A DNA stretch of 64,000 bases from Dendrobium chrysotoxum (GCA_019925795.1 CM034298.1:51114365-51178364); one strand, 5' to 3'. Shown: positions 43,926 to 57,750, counted from the first letter of the stretch. Notes: generated by a model from the sequence alone, not told the origin. Translations and numbers: made by a program.

Positions 43926-46900
43926 TCTGATATATTTGTAAAAAAAGGTTCAAAATAATATATGAGAGAGTTTTTATAGCATTACATACATTACAATAGA
44001 GGAGCAAGTTATAATAACAAAGTACATTATAAAATAAATTATATAAAAGATTGTAATAACTTATAAATGTTTTACTGCTGCTACTTCGATTATCAAGACA
44101 TATTGCACTATTATGGCCCCTACAATGGTAGATGCCATAACTTTTAAAAGATGAATCATGTGTTTCATCCGTCGTGTTATGGTATCATGTCATCCTAAGC
44201 CTACTAGCACAACATCAAAATAGTAGTGTTAATAAAGTCACTATCCCCAACTCATTGTTATAAGTTGGCAATTAACTCTTATCAGGTAAAACATGAAACA
44301 AACCATAGTAACTTTCTTTGTAATACCTAATGTGTAGCAGAGGGAAACAAATGAGTTAGGATTCCAATGCTTATCACCCACAATAATGATAGCATACATA
44401 TAAGGGATGTAATAGATTTAAGGATGACCACATATATAAGGCATCCTTTATTTGGGGGGATGTAATGATGATGTGGTAAGCTCTACAAGACATGTTAAAA
44501 ACCTATAACTCATGGTTGTTGATTTGTGTTGGCTCTAAATGTCATAACCCAACCCAACCATTCTATCGTGTTTAGCTGTGACATGCAAATCCCAAGATCT
44601 AGTTTTGAAATGTTTTAGATTCTTTTTCAATATTCATTCTAAATAAATAACAGACCGCAGAGTTACTAAAACATCTAAGTGCTGAAAAGAAGCTCATCTA
44701 TAAGATTTCTTTCATTTCATCAAAATGTATAAACTATAGTACATGACTACAATCAAAAGCTACAGAATTAAATAATAAACTAGTCATGGCTGTATAAAAA
44801 TAAAAACAAAGAAAAGTCTATAAACTTAGATATGATCCTGAATTCTTAATCAACAAGTTCCTTCCCTTTTCCAGATCCTAAAACCAGAAGTAAAACCCTG
44901 ATGAGCTACAACAATTCAATAGGTCACACAAATTGATCTAAATTTCTTAAATTCTTTTAATAAATATTTTTTAGAATATTTAAAAGCAGTTAAAGGTAAT
45001 CTAATAAATCACTGTACTGAGAAAGGTCATAATAGCATAGCAGTTATCCAAATATTTAAATAATAAGACTGAGCAAATAAATAAACTAAAATTTATATCA
45101 CAAAGCAGTTCATATCACAAAGCATTTCATATCACAATGTAGTTCGTATTACATATCCCGATCCTAGATAGAATATCAAAGGATTCTAACCCCTTATGAC
45201 TCCCTTTTATACTTATAGTATCAGAACATGCCCGTAGGCACCAGAATATAGCTTATAGCCATTAGAATATGGCTTTATAGTCACCATAATATACCTTATA
45301 GGCATCAAAATATTCTTTGACATAAATAGAATTTTAAAAGATTCTGGCATCTTATATCTCTCACCAATCATAATTTAGTCACATATGCACATATTTCATC
45401 ATATTATAATAATTAAAATATAATTGAACGTGTGTTAGAATTGCACAGTTTTCTATAACAATAAACAGCAGAAATTCCTACCGAGTAAAATTTTATAGTT
45501 TTAAAATATAACCAAATTATGAAGGATTGTGTAAAACACTATTTTAAAATATTAATTGTACTACAACATTATTTTTTAGTATCCATATTATATTCTATTC
45601 GATAAGAACTACACAATTTCAAAATATATGATAAAAATTTTTAAGAAAATATTCAGAATTCATAATCTCAGTCTCTACATAATTTCACAAAGCTTGATTA
45701 ATTAAAAAGATTTATAGATCATGTTATCACGAAAAAATTATAATTAATAGACATCAAGTTAACTAGATAATTAAATTAATAGACATCAAGTTAACATCAA
45801 GAAAATTGTTAGTTATAATTATTTATTGAAAAATTAAAATATTAAATATTTAAAGACCTAAATTATTATGTTATAGGAAATTTTTTTTTATTGGTAAATA
45901 GAATTTATTGAAAAACTAATTCTACAAAAAAATAAGATTTGATTGTAATAATTAAATTAATAGATATCAATTTAATTAGCCTCATACTTCCATACATATA
46001 TTCATATCTATGTTCTGTAATTAATATTCTGTAATTCATTATAGTACAAAGCTATTTTCTTAACTTCTGCTTTAAGCAAAGTAGATTCTTAATAATTTTG
46101 CTTGTTTGGTTGGATAGATATGAGTGTTTTTAGGCTTATTGTAATGCTTTATTAGATAAAAAATGTGATGTTTTAAATGTATAACATTGCTTATTAATAT
46201 AATATAATAATTTTTTAATATTAATTTTTATTCTAATTATTATTATTATATTATGTAATAAAATTTGATATTAATATGCCATTGTTAAGCAACTCTAAAA
46301 CAAAACAATTAGAAGGTTATAAAGATAGGGAATCAAAATTACCCTGCAAATTTATTTAAAGAGCATAATCAATGATTAGCTAACACAACAAAAAAAGGGA
46401 ATAAATTCGTTGACTTCTACATAATTAAATTTAATTATAGGAATTAAATTTGCAGTCATTAAATATAATAAAAAAATCTTTAACATGTATGCCTTCATGT
46501 AATAGTTAGTTTAATTTGGATATAATTATTAACTTATATTTAATGATAACATCAATTAGTTTAATTAAAATTTTTCTAAAGTTTTCTTTCATTTTACAAA
46601 TACTAAAAAAAAAATAATAGTACTTACAAATTCCTAATATAAATTACAATATAATCTACTTTGCATTTCTGAAATTAGAATGGGAGCATAAAATTAAATT
46701 TAGATCTACAATCTAAGATATATCAACACCACAATACAACATGATTTAATTTGCTTTAAAATAATTAATCTTTGATAATTTGAAAATAAACCTGGATGAT
46801 ATCGGCTAAATTCCTTACTTATGTTTCCAAAATCTCTCTCTGACTTCTCTCAAGCGTCTGCTCTTTCTTCGGGTGAAATCTAGTGCTTTTTGTAAGTTCA

Positions 46901-47270
46901 TGAATACAAAAATATCATTTTTAAAAAATAAATGGCAAATAATAATAAGTTCTAATATTATATTATAATTAATTATTAATGGATCTTAAAAATACAAACA
47001 TATGATGTAGAGCATTTGGGTATGGTAATTGGATTTGTGATGATACTTTAAAATTTCTATAAACTCTTCCTACCTCAAATCCACACGCTAAGAATGTAGA
47101 GCATTATAAACCAAATCAAACAAACATTTTGCAATACTTGGTTTTACAGTAAATAGTACACCTAAAGATCAAGTAAGATTTGATAAGAATTGTGGGTGTG
47201 ATTATCCTTATTGATATTTGGAAGATTAAAAAAGAGACTTATAAATTAAATTTGAAAAGAAAATTGATAA
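43926..47270. other. A+T-rich DNA without recognisable genes
   Basis: No coding signal. Possibly remnants of long gypsy LTRs, because it contains the short tandem repeats listed separately. Confidence 0.4.
45233..45314. repeat. Degenerate ~21-bp tandem repeat, four copies
   Basis: Units of 20-22 bp: gtaggcaccagaatatagctt, then atagccattagaatatggctt, then two more diverged copies. Such repeats occur in LTRs of plant chromoviruses. Confidence 0.6.
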
Positions 47271-48809
47271 GGTCAAATTTTGCCTTGCGGATGCTACAAT
47301 GCTGTTGTGGGGAGCACTGCGATACTAGGCTCTCTGTATAATGGAAGAATCAGACTTTTGGGAGTGCTTTCGATGCTACCCTCTTAGTTTGATGGATAAT
47401 GCTTAAGAGCACTGCAACAAAATGGTCATAATTTGAGAAAAGATTCCAGAAATGAAAAATCAGTGGGAGTGCACAATGCACGTTTTTAGAGTTTTTATAT
47501 AAATATCTAAACCTATTATCCCAGCTCAATTCCCCTAATCATTTGGCCGGGAGAGAAACAAGAGGAGAAGAGGAGAAGAAGAGAGGAAGGGGGAGAAGAG
47601 AGGAGAAGTAAGAGAAAGAAAGAAGATTTTGAGGCGATAGAGTTGATTCCATTTGTCCAACCAATTAGAAAAAGTGCCCATCTCCAGGCAAGTGATCGTT
47701 ACCCTATATCTATTTTCAATGATTTTTATTTCTATAAGATTTTTTAGTTTTAAATTGATACAAAGATGTAAATGATGTGATATTTAGATTTCTTGTAAAC
47801 TTTTATTTTGTAACTTTCAAAATGCTATAGATCTGCTCATTCAACATATTTTGACATGATCATACTGAAATTTCACTATGTATTTACGTAGTTGAAGTAT
47901 ACTCTCTAAGAAAAGTAATATAGATAAAGCATGAAAGTGATAAATGATTACTACATTAAGATTAAATAAAATGATTTACATGTATAATACATTGATATGA
48001 TATACATAAACATTGACGAGACATGCATAATTGATATGGCATGTATAACTGACATGATATGATTTAATTGGATACAACATGCATATATATACTAATATAC
48101 TTATTGATGAAGAATATATGAAAATGAGCATATTGGATTGATTAATACTATTATTATAATTTACATAATACTGTCTATATAAAAGATACACACACACACA
48201 CATTTATACATGCATGCATATCTATACTAAAATGTATGCATTAAAGAAAGGTCGGTTACTCAATGAAATTGATTCAAGTTGGCAGAGATATGTTATAATA
48301 CCCCATGCAAGAGGATGAGCCGATGGGCTTTTCTTTGAATGAACACGATATATAATATTATGGGAGGTATAAGGGGATAATTATATGACTGATTGGAGTG
48401 ACAACTCCTATATGATACCACTTAACTATTACTACGACTGATACGATGTAATATTTTTGATACTGTATAGTAGGTGATACTATACAAGAACGACTGATAT
48501 GATATGATTAACTAGAATCCTAACTTGTTATTGATGAATATGGATTAATGATGCATAAATATGATGTTACTTCTGATATGATATGAACTAATTTGATGAT
48601 GTAAAGAACATATCCTATATTTTTGTATTCACTCTATTTTGCATATGTTTGTTATATACAAGATAAGTTCATATGAGACATGGTACTATCATACATGATA
48701 ATGATATGATGTTTATAATAACATATGATCATTATAACGGCTTTGTTCTGCATATTACAGTCATATATATGGTACTATTACATGATTACTCCTCTACCAT
48801 ATCAATAGT
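47271..48809 (+). repeat. Old repetitive DNA, possibly a gypsy LTR, left of element C
   Basis: From left to right: two related phrases (gatgctacaatgctg... and gagcactgcgatact...), a GA-rich leader-like tract (47545-47635) with a ccaggcaagt donor-like site, then about 900 bp dominated by catgata / atatgat words. The same word style continues right of element C (54973-55600), followed by ttcaggagaggacgagacac (55727). C therefore inserted into one older element; identification as a gypsy LTR is tentative. Confidence 0.35.
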
Positions 48810-49973
48810 TGATGCAAGCAAACTAGAGAGAAAAGCCAGATAAAGAGAACAATAGGCAACACTTACTATATTAGATTCAAATTGTAGCAATCATCCACCA
48901 ATCTTCAAAATAAAAAGAAAAATTGAAACCAATCGAAACAAAAGAAAAATAAAAAGGCGCTATCCTCAGAACAACCGTAAGAATGGTTTCCTCACATGCA
49001 TCGAAAAATAGGTAAAGTAAAGTATGTGCAAAAATAGGTAAAGTAAAGTATGTGCTTAGGGCTAGCAAACCAAATGGTCCACCACAGCAAGAAAGTCCAA
49101 TCGTCCAACCAACTCCTCCAGCAAATACTTCCAAATCAGCCAACCAACAACATCAATCGCTCAAGAAGAAAGGTACAGGTGGAATGGAACTTGTGGAGAG
49201 AAGAAGAGGTAAGAAGCCCAGAAGAAATAGAGACGAGAAGGAGACGGAACAAGCTCTCAAGCTTTTCCAAGAAGAGAAGAAACCCTCGGGTTTTGGTGGC
49301 TATGCCAAGCAAATTTTCAACAACCTTTTCCATCCAAAAACATGTTATATTTATAAGCAAACCATAAGGAAACCAAACAGCCATAACACCTCCAACTAAA
49401 CCAATTAGATTTAGGGAAATGAAAGACCAAAGGTCACCAAACAGCAGCCTCAATTAGGAACAAGAAACAAGGAGACAAAACCACGGGTAACCAGCCAGAA
49501 AGCCACAGAAACCAGCCAGCAAAGCCACGGGAAAACCACCCAGGTGTGAGGCCCGAAGAGGCAACAAGGGGAAACCAACCAGGACATCACGGGAAGAGCA
49601 AAAGCCACCAAAAATCGAGAGGGCAAGGGGGAAACCGAGAGAAATGCAAGGGGAAAAGAAAAGGCCAAATTCCACCATAATGAGCTACACAATACTTCAA
49701 TCTAAGAGCATACCTTTTTAGAATTAATGAGCTAAATTTCAGCTCAACATAACCAGAACTTCACATCAGCTCAAAACTGAGAGCCACAAACCCAACCCGA
49801 GAGCCAGCAGCCACCAAAAGGGACCCATCCAAGCTAGCAAACCAAGGTCTACCAAGCCCAAACACAACCTACCATGTTCATCGGATGCCTTCCATCATTG
49901 GATAGCTAAAAAAATATAAAAAACTAAATAAAAACCATTGTTCAATAAAAATTACGAAATCATGAATGCATCA
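48810..49973 (-). repeat. Element C 3' LTR (1164 bp)
   Basis: Compared with its partner it has an extra 26 bp: the aggtaaagtaaagtatgtgc segment occurs twice (about 49010-49058), which accounts for the length difference. An antisense frame of 115 codons (49052-49399) is open in both LTRs. Confidence 0.93.
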
Positions 49974-49986
49974 ATTCCCCCTGGTG
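49974..49986 (-). promoter_or_regulatory. Polypurine tract of element C
   Basis: Minus-strand CCAGGGGGAAT directly before the LTR start TGATGCATTC. Confidence 0.85.
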
Positions 49987-50044
49987 GGAAAGTCTCATCT
50001 CCGGATGAGAAAGCTTCAGTAACTTTTTGAAAAAGATCAAGATG

Positions 50045-52060
50045 TCACTGTTTTAGTTCTTTTTTATCCATCCAAGTGCAGTCGGTCAGAGGACGGTTCT
50101 TCCATTTTGCCAAGAACATCTTATGTTCACCATGTCTTGTTTTAAAAATTCTGACATTAATAATATCTTCAATTTGTTCTTCAGTTTTTTCCATAGGAGT
50201 AGAGAATGACAAAGTTTCAATTTCTACAGAATCATCAGAATCTCCTTCATATAAAGAAAGGTCAGAATCATTAAATATAGGAGAAGTACCAACATAAATA
50301 GGGAGATCCAACAGATAGGCATTTGTGCCTAATTTTCTAAGTACACGAAAAGGGCCAAATTTTTTTCTACTTAGCTTTCTAAAAGTACCAACAGGAAATC
50401 GTTGGCGACGAAAGTAAGCCATAAGCAAGTCACCCACGTTAAAAATAATCTCTCTTCGATGTTTATCAGCAGCAAATTTGTATTTAGCATTAGCCTTTTG
50501 GAGTTTTTCAAAGACTTGCTGTTGGACAGTCTTTATGTGATCAAAAATTTCAAAAGCTTCAGCACTGATTTTGTTTGGTAAAGGCAAGTAGTTTCTATCT
50601 AAAATGTGAGGAATAGGTTGGCCATAAAGAATCTCAAAAGAAGTTTTACCAGTTGTACGATTAATAGAATTATTATAAGCAAACTCAGCTTGGGGCAAGA
50701 TTAAATCCTATTGGGATGGTTTTTCTCGAGCAAGACACCTTAATAAATTTTCCAAGCTTCGATTGACAACCTCCGTTTGTCCGTCAGTTTGAGGATGATA
50801 CGCACTACTGAATTGAAGAGTAGTTCCAAGTTTTGCCCAAAGAGTTCTCCAAAAATGACTTAAAAATCTAGTATCTCGATCAGAAGTAAAAGTACGAGGA
50901 ACACCGTGAAGACGAACAATCTCTTTAAAAAACAAATCAGCAATGTAAGAAGCATCAGAAGTTTTCTTACAAGGAATAAAATGTGTCATTTTGCTAAAAC
51001 GATCCACCACCACAAAAATAAAATCAAATTTTCAAATAGTAACAGGCAAACCCAAAATGAAATCCATAGAAATATCCTCCCAAGGTTTGTTAGGAATAGT
51101 CAAAGGAGTATACAAACCAACATTTTGTGAATTTCCCTTAAAAGCCTGACATATCTTACATTATTTTACTAGCTTAGGAATTTGCTTTCTCATGTGAGGC
51201 CAAAAGTATTTTTCTTCCACCAAAGCAATAGTTTTTCCCTGTCCAAAATGACCACCCAAACCCACACTATGAAGTTCTTTCACAAGTTGCTCTCTTAAAA
51301 AGTTTTTAGATATGCAAAGTCGAGAACCTTTAAACAAAAAACCTTCATGTATCACAAACTGAGCAGAAGGATCAGTTCCAGAAGCAAGACAAGAATCCCA
51401 AATATTCCTAAAATCAGAATCACTGGCATAAGTATCTTTTAAAAAATCAAATGAAGTAATAGTTGGGTAAACAGTTACCAACAAATGAGATCTCCAGCTT
51501 AAAGCATAAGCAACTTTATTCAAAACACCAGTTTTATGTTTGATATGAAAAGTATATTCTTGCAAAAAAGAAACCCACTTGGCATGTCTCTTATTCAAAA
51601 TTTTTTGAGAGCACAGAAAACGAAGTGCTTCATGATCAGTATTAAGGATAAATTCTCGTTGAATCAAATAACATCTCCAAAATTTCAAAGCCTGAACAAT
51701 AGCATAAAATTCCAAATCATAAACAGAATATTTAGAACGAGCGTCATTCAGTTTTTCACTAAAATAAGCAATAGGTTTCCCCTCTTGACTCAAAACAACA
51801 CTAATACCAACATGAGAAGCATCGCAATCAACTTCAAAATTTTTTTCAATGTTTGACAAACTCAGAATAGGCGCTTGACTCATTTTTGCTTTAATGATTT
51901 TAAAAGTCTTTTCAGCTTGAGAGGTCCACCTAAATATTCCTTTTTTCAAACAGTCAGTAATAGGAGCAATCACAGAACTGAAGTTTTTAATGAACCTTCT
52001 GTAGAAAGAAGCTAAGCCATGAAATCCTCTCACTTCACTTATATTTTTCGGAGTAGGTCA
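50045..52060 (-). pseudogene. Element C RNase H-integrase-chromodomain (one frame, three stops)
   Basis: A single frame runs from KNISEVRGFHGLASFYRRF (RT C-terminal thumb) through RNase H (VDCDASHVGISVVL, YSVYDLEFYAIVQAL, NTDHEAL), the integrase HHCC region (HSVGLGGHFGQGKT), the catalytic core (MDFILGLP, FTSDRDTRF, YHPQTDGQTEVVNRSLE), and the C-terminal GPFRVLRKLGTNAYLLDLP to a chromodomain (FLAKWKNRPLTDCTWM) and TAG. Stops are at 51158-51160 (TAA), about 51032 (TGA) and 50705-50707 (TAG, from TGG in PSQWDL). All three integrase acidic residues are still present. RT fingers and palm, including the YxDD box, are absent. Confidence 0.9.
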
Positions 52061-53711
52061 ACTTTGAATTGCTTCAATTTTATTGGATCCACTTTTATTC
52101 CCTCAACTAAGTAAGCAACTTCAGAACATTTCAATTCATTAGCATTTAAAAGCAGCTCAGGAGTGTCAATTTTGGCAACCAGTTTACTCTTTGAAGGTGA
52201 ATCAGGCACAAGTTTTTGAGGGTGGAGAGTGTACTCTTTTATATTTTGAATCAAGGTGTATGTATTTGTTTCTCCATTATGAATAGTTTTATGGTCATAT
52301 TGCCAAGGTCGTCCTAACAAAATGTGGCACACCTCAAGTGGTACAACATCACAAACCACTTGATCTTTAAAAGATTCACCAATCGATAAATTGACAACAC
52401 ATTGCTTAGTGATTGGAACCTCACCCCCCTCTTTAAACCAAAAAAAATTATAAGTTTTGGCAAGAGGTTTTGACTTTATTTTCAGCTTATCAACCAGTTT
52501 TTGAGAGACAAAATTCCCAGAACTTCCACTATCAATCATGAGTGTACAGATTTTCCCCTCAACTGTACAAGTTATTTTAAAAATATTTCTTCTTAACCAT
52601 CTATCCCCTTTGTCAATTTTTGTTGTTAAGACTTGCCTTATGACCAAAAGCTCTTCTCCCTCATCTCCTCCGACATCAATTTTTTCTACTTCCTCTTCAT
52701 TTTCAGAACCAAATTCATTTTCTTCTTCCTCTTCCAAGTTTTCATTATTTTCAATAAGATTGCTTCTAGTTGGATTATTTTTCCTACAAGTGGCAGAAAG
52801 ATGACCATAGAGCCTGCATTTATAACATGGTTCAATTAATCTAGGTTGTTCAGTTGGTTTAGCTCCCATGATTCCTTTTCCTTTGTCAGCATTTTGAGTT
52901 TCAAAAGTTTTAATTTTAACACCAGATGTTCCCTCAGAAGTTTGAGTTTTTACCCCACCAATTGTTCGTCTCTTATATGTTTCCATAACTTTGTTATGAC
53001 CCCTTTCCCTTTGATGTTGCTTTTCCACTTTTATAGCCATTCGATATGCCTCGTCAGTTTTAATAATGTGATGCAAGTTGAGTTGATCTTGAACAGACCA
53101 TTTCAAACCATTGATGTATCTTGACATAGTTTTTTCTTCAGATTCATTCAAATCGTTTCTGGATTGAAGTTTGTAAAATGTTTCAGTATATTCTTCAACA
53201 GATTGGTTCCCTTGTCTAAATTATTAAACTCTTGAAATATGGTTCGAGCATGATCAGTTGGAAAAAATTTCCCTTTTATTTTTTCCTTCATCCTTTCCCA
53301 ATTTTGGACTTTTTCTTTACCTCTCCTAAGTCTGTTATTTTGAAAAGTTTTCCACCAGGTTAAAGCATGACCAAAAAGTTTTAGGCTAGCAAAATGAACT
53401 TTCCTATTTTTAGGTATTTCTTTCCACTCAAAAAATTGGTCCATTTTTTCTATCCACTCAAGGAATTGATCGGGTTGTAACTTTTCCTCAAAGTTAGGAA
53501 CATCTATTTTAATCCCATGATCCCAATTTTTTTGTTGCCTATTATAATTTCTAGGAACCTCTTCTTCACTTTCAGAAGTTTGGACATTAGGATTAGCATT
53601 AGCATTGTTAACATTTAGATTCGCCACAGCTTCAGCCAAAGTGTTAACTTGTTGCTGCAAGTTATTTAATTGTTGCATTAGATTTTGCCAATCCCCCGGA
53701 TTATTAGCCAT
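52039..53711 (-). pseudogene. Element C gag-protease
   Basis: Gag starts at ATG 53709-53711 (MANNPGDWQNLMQQLNNLQQQ, a short coiled coil) and contains the retrotransposon gag core (DQFLEWIEKMDQFFEWKEIP, ALTWWKTFQ). A one-base shift near 53218 moves it to the next frame, which continues without stops through the rest of gag, a CCHC knuckle (CYKCRLYGHLSATC), an acidic linker, and an aspartic protease with MIDSGSSGNFVS (D-S-G intact) and HILLGRPW. It ends KQFKVDLLR exactly where the RT deletion joins KNISEVRG, followed by TAA because the join is out of frame. Confidence 0.9.
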
Positions 53712-53810
53712 TGAAACTTGTTAAAGAAAGTCCCTCCAAAAACGGATAAGAAACCACACCAACCACGGACAAAAGCCAACAAAAAAGAAACGACAAACCA
53801 AGGAAAAGAA

Positions 53811-53825
53811 CTTGCTCTGATACCA
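53811..53825 (-). promoter_or_regulatory. Primer-binding site of element C
   Basis: Minus-strand TGGTATCAGAGCAAG, complementary to initiator Met tRNA, 4 bp inside the 5' LTR. Confidence 0.93.
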
Positions 53826-53829
53826 AAAC

Positions 53830-54967
53830 TGATGCAAGCAAACTAGAGAGAAAAGCCAGATAAAGAGAACAATAGGCAACACTTACTATATTAGATTCAA
53901 ATTGTAGCAATCATCCACCAATCTTCAAAACAAAAAGAAAAATTGAAACGAATCGAAAAAAAAGAAAAATAAAAAGGCGCTATCCTCAGAACAACTGTAA
54001 GAACGGTTTCCTCACATGCATCGAAAAGTAGGTAAAGTAAAGTATGTGCTTAGGGCTAGCAAACCAAATGATCCACCACAGCAAGAAAGTCTAATCGTCC
54101 AACCAACTCCTCCAGCAAATACTTCCAAATCAGCCAACCAACAACATCAATTGCTCAAGAAGAAAGGTACAAGTGGAATGGAACTTGTGGAGAGAAGAAG
54201 AGGTAAGAAGCCCAGACGAAATATAGAAGAGAAGGAGACAGAACAAGCTCTCAAGCTTTTCCAAGAAGAGAAGAAACCCTCGGGTTTTGGTGGCTATGCC
54301 AAGCAAATTTTCAACAACCTTTTCCATCCAAAAACATGTTATGTTTATAGGCAAACCATAAGGAAACCAAATAGCCATAGCACCTCCAACTAAACCAATT
54401 AGATTTAGGCAAATGAAAGACCAAAGGTCACCAAACAACAGCCTCAATTAGGTACAGGAAACAAGGAGACAAAACCACGGGTAACCAGCCAGAAAGCCAC
54501 GGAAACCAGCCAGCAAAGCCACGGGAAAACCACCCAGGTGTGAGACCCGAAGAGGCAACAAGGGGAAACCAGCCAGGACATCACGAGAAGAGCAAAAGCC
54601 ACCAAAAATCGAGAGGGCAAGGGGGAAACCGAGAGAAATGCAAAGGGAAAAGAAAAGGCCAAATTCCACCATAATGAGCTACATAATACTTCAATTTAAG
54701 AGCATACCTTTTTAGAATTAATGAGCTAAATTTCAGCTCAACATAACCAGAACTTCACATCAGCTCAAAATCGAGAGCCACAAACCCAACCCGAGAGCCA
54801 GCATCCACCAAAAGGGACCCATCCAATCTAGCAAACCAAGGTCTACCAAGCCCAAACACAACCTACCATGTTCATCGGATGCCTTCCATCATTGGATAGC
54901 TAAAAAAATATAAAAAACTAAATAAAAACCATTGTTCAATAAAAATTACAAAATCATGAATGCATCA
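53830..54967 (-). repeat. Element C 5' LTR (1138 bp)
   Basis: Partner of 48810-49973, without the 26-bp duplication. Here the antisense open frame reads 125 codons (54016-54393). Confidence 0.93.
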
Positions 54968-55026
54968 ATAGTGCTCCCAATATGATGTGATCCAAAGCAT
55001 ATATATATATATCCCTAATATAATAT

Positions 55027-55410
55027 GAAGAATCATATTGATACACATAAATGCGATATACTTATATATTTGAATATCATGATATGATGATAATATTGAT
55101 ATATACATGATAATGATACACTCAAATATGAATGTATGCATAACATTGATATATATAAACATGATAAGTATATGAGATACATATGATATGTAAACATGAT
55201 ATGTATACATATTGATATGAAGAATCATATTGATGCACATGCATGCGATATACTGATATATTTGAATAAGATGATATGATGCAAAATATTGATATATACA
55301 CGATAATGATACACTCGAATATGATAGTACGCATAGTATTGATATGCATAAAATTAAACATGATATGTACATATAATACATATGATGACTTATTAGCATA
55401 CATAATGATA
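55027..55410. repeat. ~192-bp tandem repeat, two copies
   Basis: Both copies begin gaagaatcatattgat (55027 and 55219) and continue with cgatatact.atatatttgaat, gataatgatacactc.aatatgat and aaacatgatatgta. The array belongs to the A+T-rich DNA into which element C inserted. ORFs called here come from the simple-sequence bias. Confidence 0.7.
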
Positions 55411-55599
55411 CATGTGTGATACATGTACTAGTACACTAATTGATATGATGATATATATAAGATACATGCACTAACATATTGACATATATAATTATAATAG
55501 ATGAACATTAGAACATATATTAACATATGATTACAACATGATGATCTTGATTATACTTGCATATATGATGATGGCATATGGATAAACATAAAATAATAT

Positions 55600-57750
55600 T
55601 AACTTAACATAGATTATGATTAAATTGATAACAACATGCATATTGATTTACCTTCTTTGCATTGAATACAATTATAATTTTTGTGTGACCTACTAAGTTG
55701 TATACTCACTCTATTTATATATTTCAGGAGAGGACGAGACACTAATAGAGTAGACTGAAGAGTTGTTGTAGAGGTATTCTTTTTTTTTTTTTTTGTGTTA
55801 GAAAGATTCTTTTGCAATCACGATATATATATATACACACACACACACAACCATACAAATATACACAAATGTGATTGTCATGTTATAATTACAAAGTTAG
55901 AGTGCGTGTCAAATTTGAGCACAATTACATAATATATGAGCAACTAATCATCAAATCACCACAATAACATTTAAACAATGAAATTAATTAGGTAAACATA
56001 ATTTAATATAAAACAAAATAAATAAAAATGGACATAATCATTTTTAGTTTTTCAACACTAAATTGACCTACATCTCTTTTGATTGATTTCCCCTAATATT
56101 TATTATTGAAATTTTGTCCCATTTACAACCATGAGAAACTCAAAGGCATCCCAACAATTGTATAAAAACTAGGCAAATTGCAAGCCCATATAGCTTATGA
56201 TAGTAAGCTGTCTCGCACATGATGTGATACCCCCCGGATATCTTTAAGAAAGGATAAGGGAGGGATAATTAATATAGATAAATGAAAGTTTTTTATTTTT
56301 ATCATAACTAATGAAATTATAAAATAATAACTTTATTAACCCTAATTCAAACATAACTAATATAAATAAGTATAATTAGAAAATTTAATGAAGCAATATT
56401 GAAATTAAGAATCAATTAAATTGCTAAAATTATGTAAATAAGATGATATGGATGAGCCAATAAAGCACTTGAACACAAATTATATAGTTAATACATTAAT
56501 GACAAATCAAATTAATTTTTAAATATTATAAAATAAATATTAAGATGTTTAAAACATATTTTAAATATATAAAGGTAAATACATTTCTTTTATCTTTGTA
56601 TTCATCATCATTGAATTCTTGGCTATGTCAAACTAAGTAAAAAAAATTTTTTTTAATTAAAAACACCTTAGATCTACTTTGCATTCAATCTTCTTGAATT
56701 TGACATCTTAAAATTTCCATCAAGCAGCAAATACTTCAAACAAGCCTAACACACATGTTCATCATCTCTATGGTAGCACCTTAATTAATCAATAAGCTAT
56801 AAATGAGGATCATAAGATCATGGGGTCAATAGAGGTTAGCTGAAGGTTTTTCTATCCTAAGAGAAAGATTTGTTCCCTAGTTAATTGCTTTCAACTGAAA
56901 ATCTCTGATGTGTGGAGAGAGGCTAATTATAGAGCTCATTGGTTGGCCAAGTGGTTTACAACCTAAAATACATGAGAGTTAGGAATGCCTCTGTGATAGG
57001 AGGTTCCCATACTGGTGGGGCTATTCCAATCTTTTGGAATATGTGCTGATCCGTTTGTAGATACGAAAAAGTTATACAAAATTATAGAAAAAAAAAAAGT
57101 TCATATATATATTTTTTGAGGAACATCATGCCATTGTTCCATCCCCTGATCTTCTAAAATGAGGGCTTAAGCACCAACAACATCAACAACATCAGATGTA
57201 AATATACTGATAAGATCCACAAAAATCATATAAAATTTTATTTGAGATAACTTTCTTACTGTTTTACTGTTTAGATCGTAACTATAGTTTTTATTTGACT
57301 ATTGCTTTTTCATAATTTGCAATATTTTTTTATGTTAGAAAACTGCTTTCTACAGCAACTTTCAAAAAAGCTATTTTCTCTATGACAACTTTACAATCAT
57401 CTTTGTAAAAAGCTATGATAATCTCAAACAGACCCAAAAAATCTATTTAACAAAAAAATTAGTTGGAGAGTACAGCTATATGCCAAGGAGAACTAACTCG
57501 TCAAATAATATATTGTTAGAAAGCAAATTGAGTGGAAAATATAATTCTTATAATGTAAAAAAACTAAAGAGAAGGCCCTGAGAGTTGAGGCCAAGCCTCC
57601 TTCAATTATGTGCAGTCAGTCTAAATATCTGAATAAGAAATGAGTACACTAATAACAATAAAACCATTCAAATAACCTTTGTTATGTGCTTTATTCCACA
57701 GCTATGCTTCGCAAGCTTGTTCCCACGAAAGACTAGTAAGCTTCAATGCT
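55600..57750. other. A+T-rich DNA without recognisable genes
   Basis: Contains a T-run (55778-55793) and a (TA)n(CA)n tract (55823-55850). A gtgatacccccc motif at 56224-56235 resembles a gypsy LTR start, but nothing else supports one. Confidence 0.45.

Larger units (their letters stand above)
48810..54967 (-). mobile_element. Element C: Ty3/gypsy chromovirus lacking the RT core
   Basis: LTRs 48810-49973 and 53830-54967 with TGATGCA...TGCATCA ends, flanked by the perfect duplication atagt (48805-48809, 54968-54972). PBS next to the right LTR, PPT next to the left, so it reads on the minus strand. Coding order is gag, CCHC knuckle, protease, then directly the RT thumb/RNase H, integrase and chromodomain. 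The LTRs differ by a few per cent and by one 26-bp duplication. Confidence 0.94.

Noticed and set aside
49136..49692. Hydrophobic minus ORFs in the C LTR as membrane proteins
   Set aside because: Overlapping frames in repetitive LTR sequence, no conserved start, adjacent frames equally open.
52538..53124. Plus-strand ORFs rich in Ser/Phe
   Set aside because: Antisense shadows of element C gag-protease, whose acidic/lysine-rich codons read as TTC/TCT on the other strand.
54965..55424. Minus ORFs of 144 and 100 codons
   Set aside because: Composed of Tyr/Ile/His/Met from ATATGAT-type simple sequence in overlapping frames; artefact of the tandem A+T-rich repeat.
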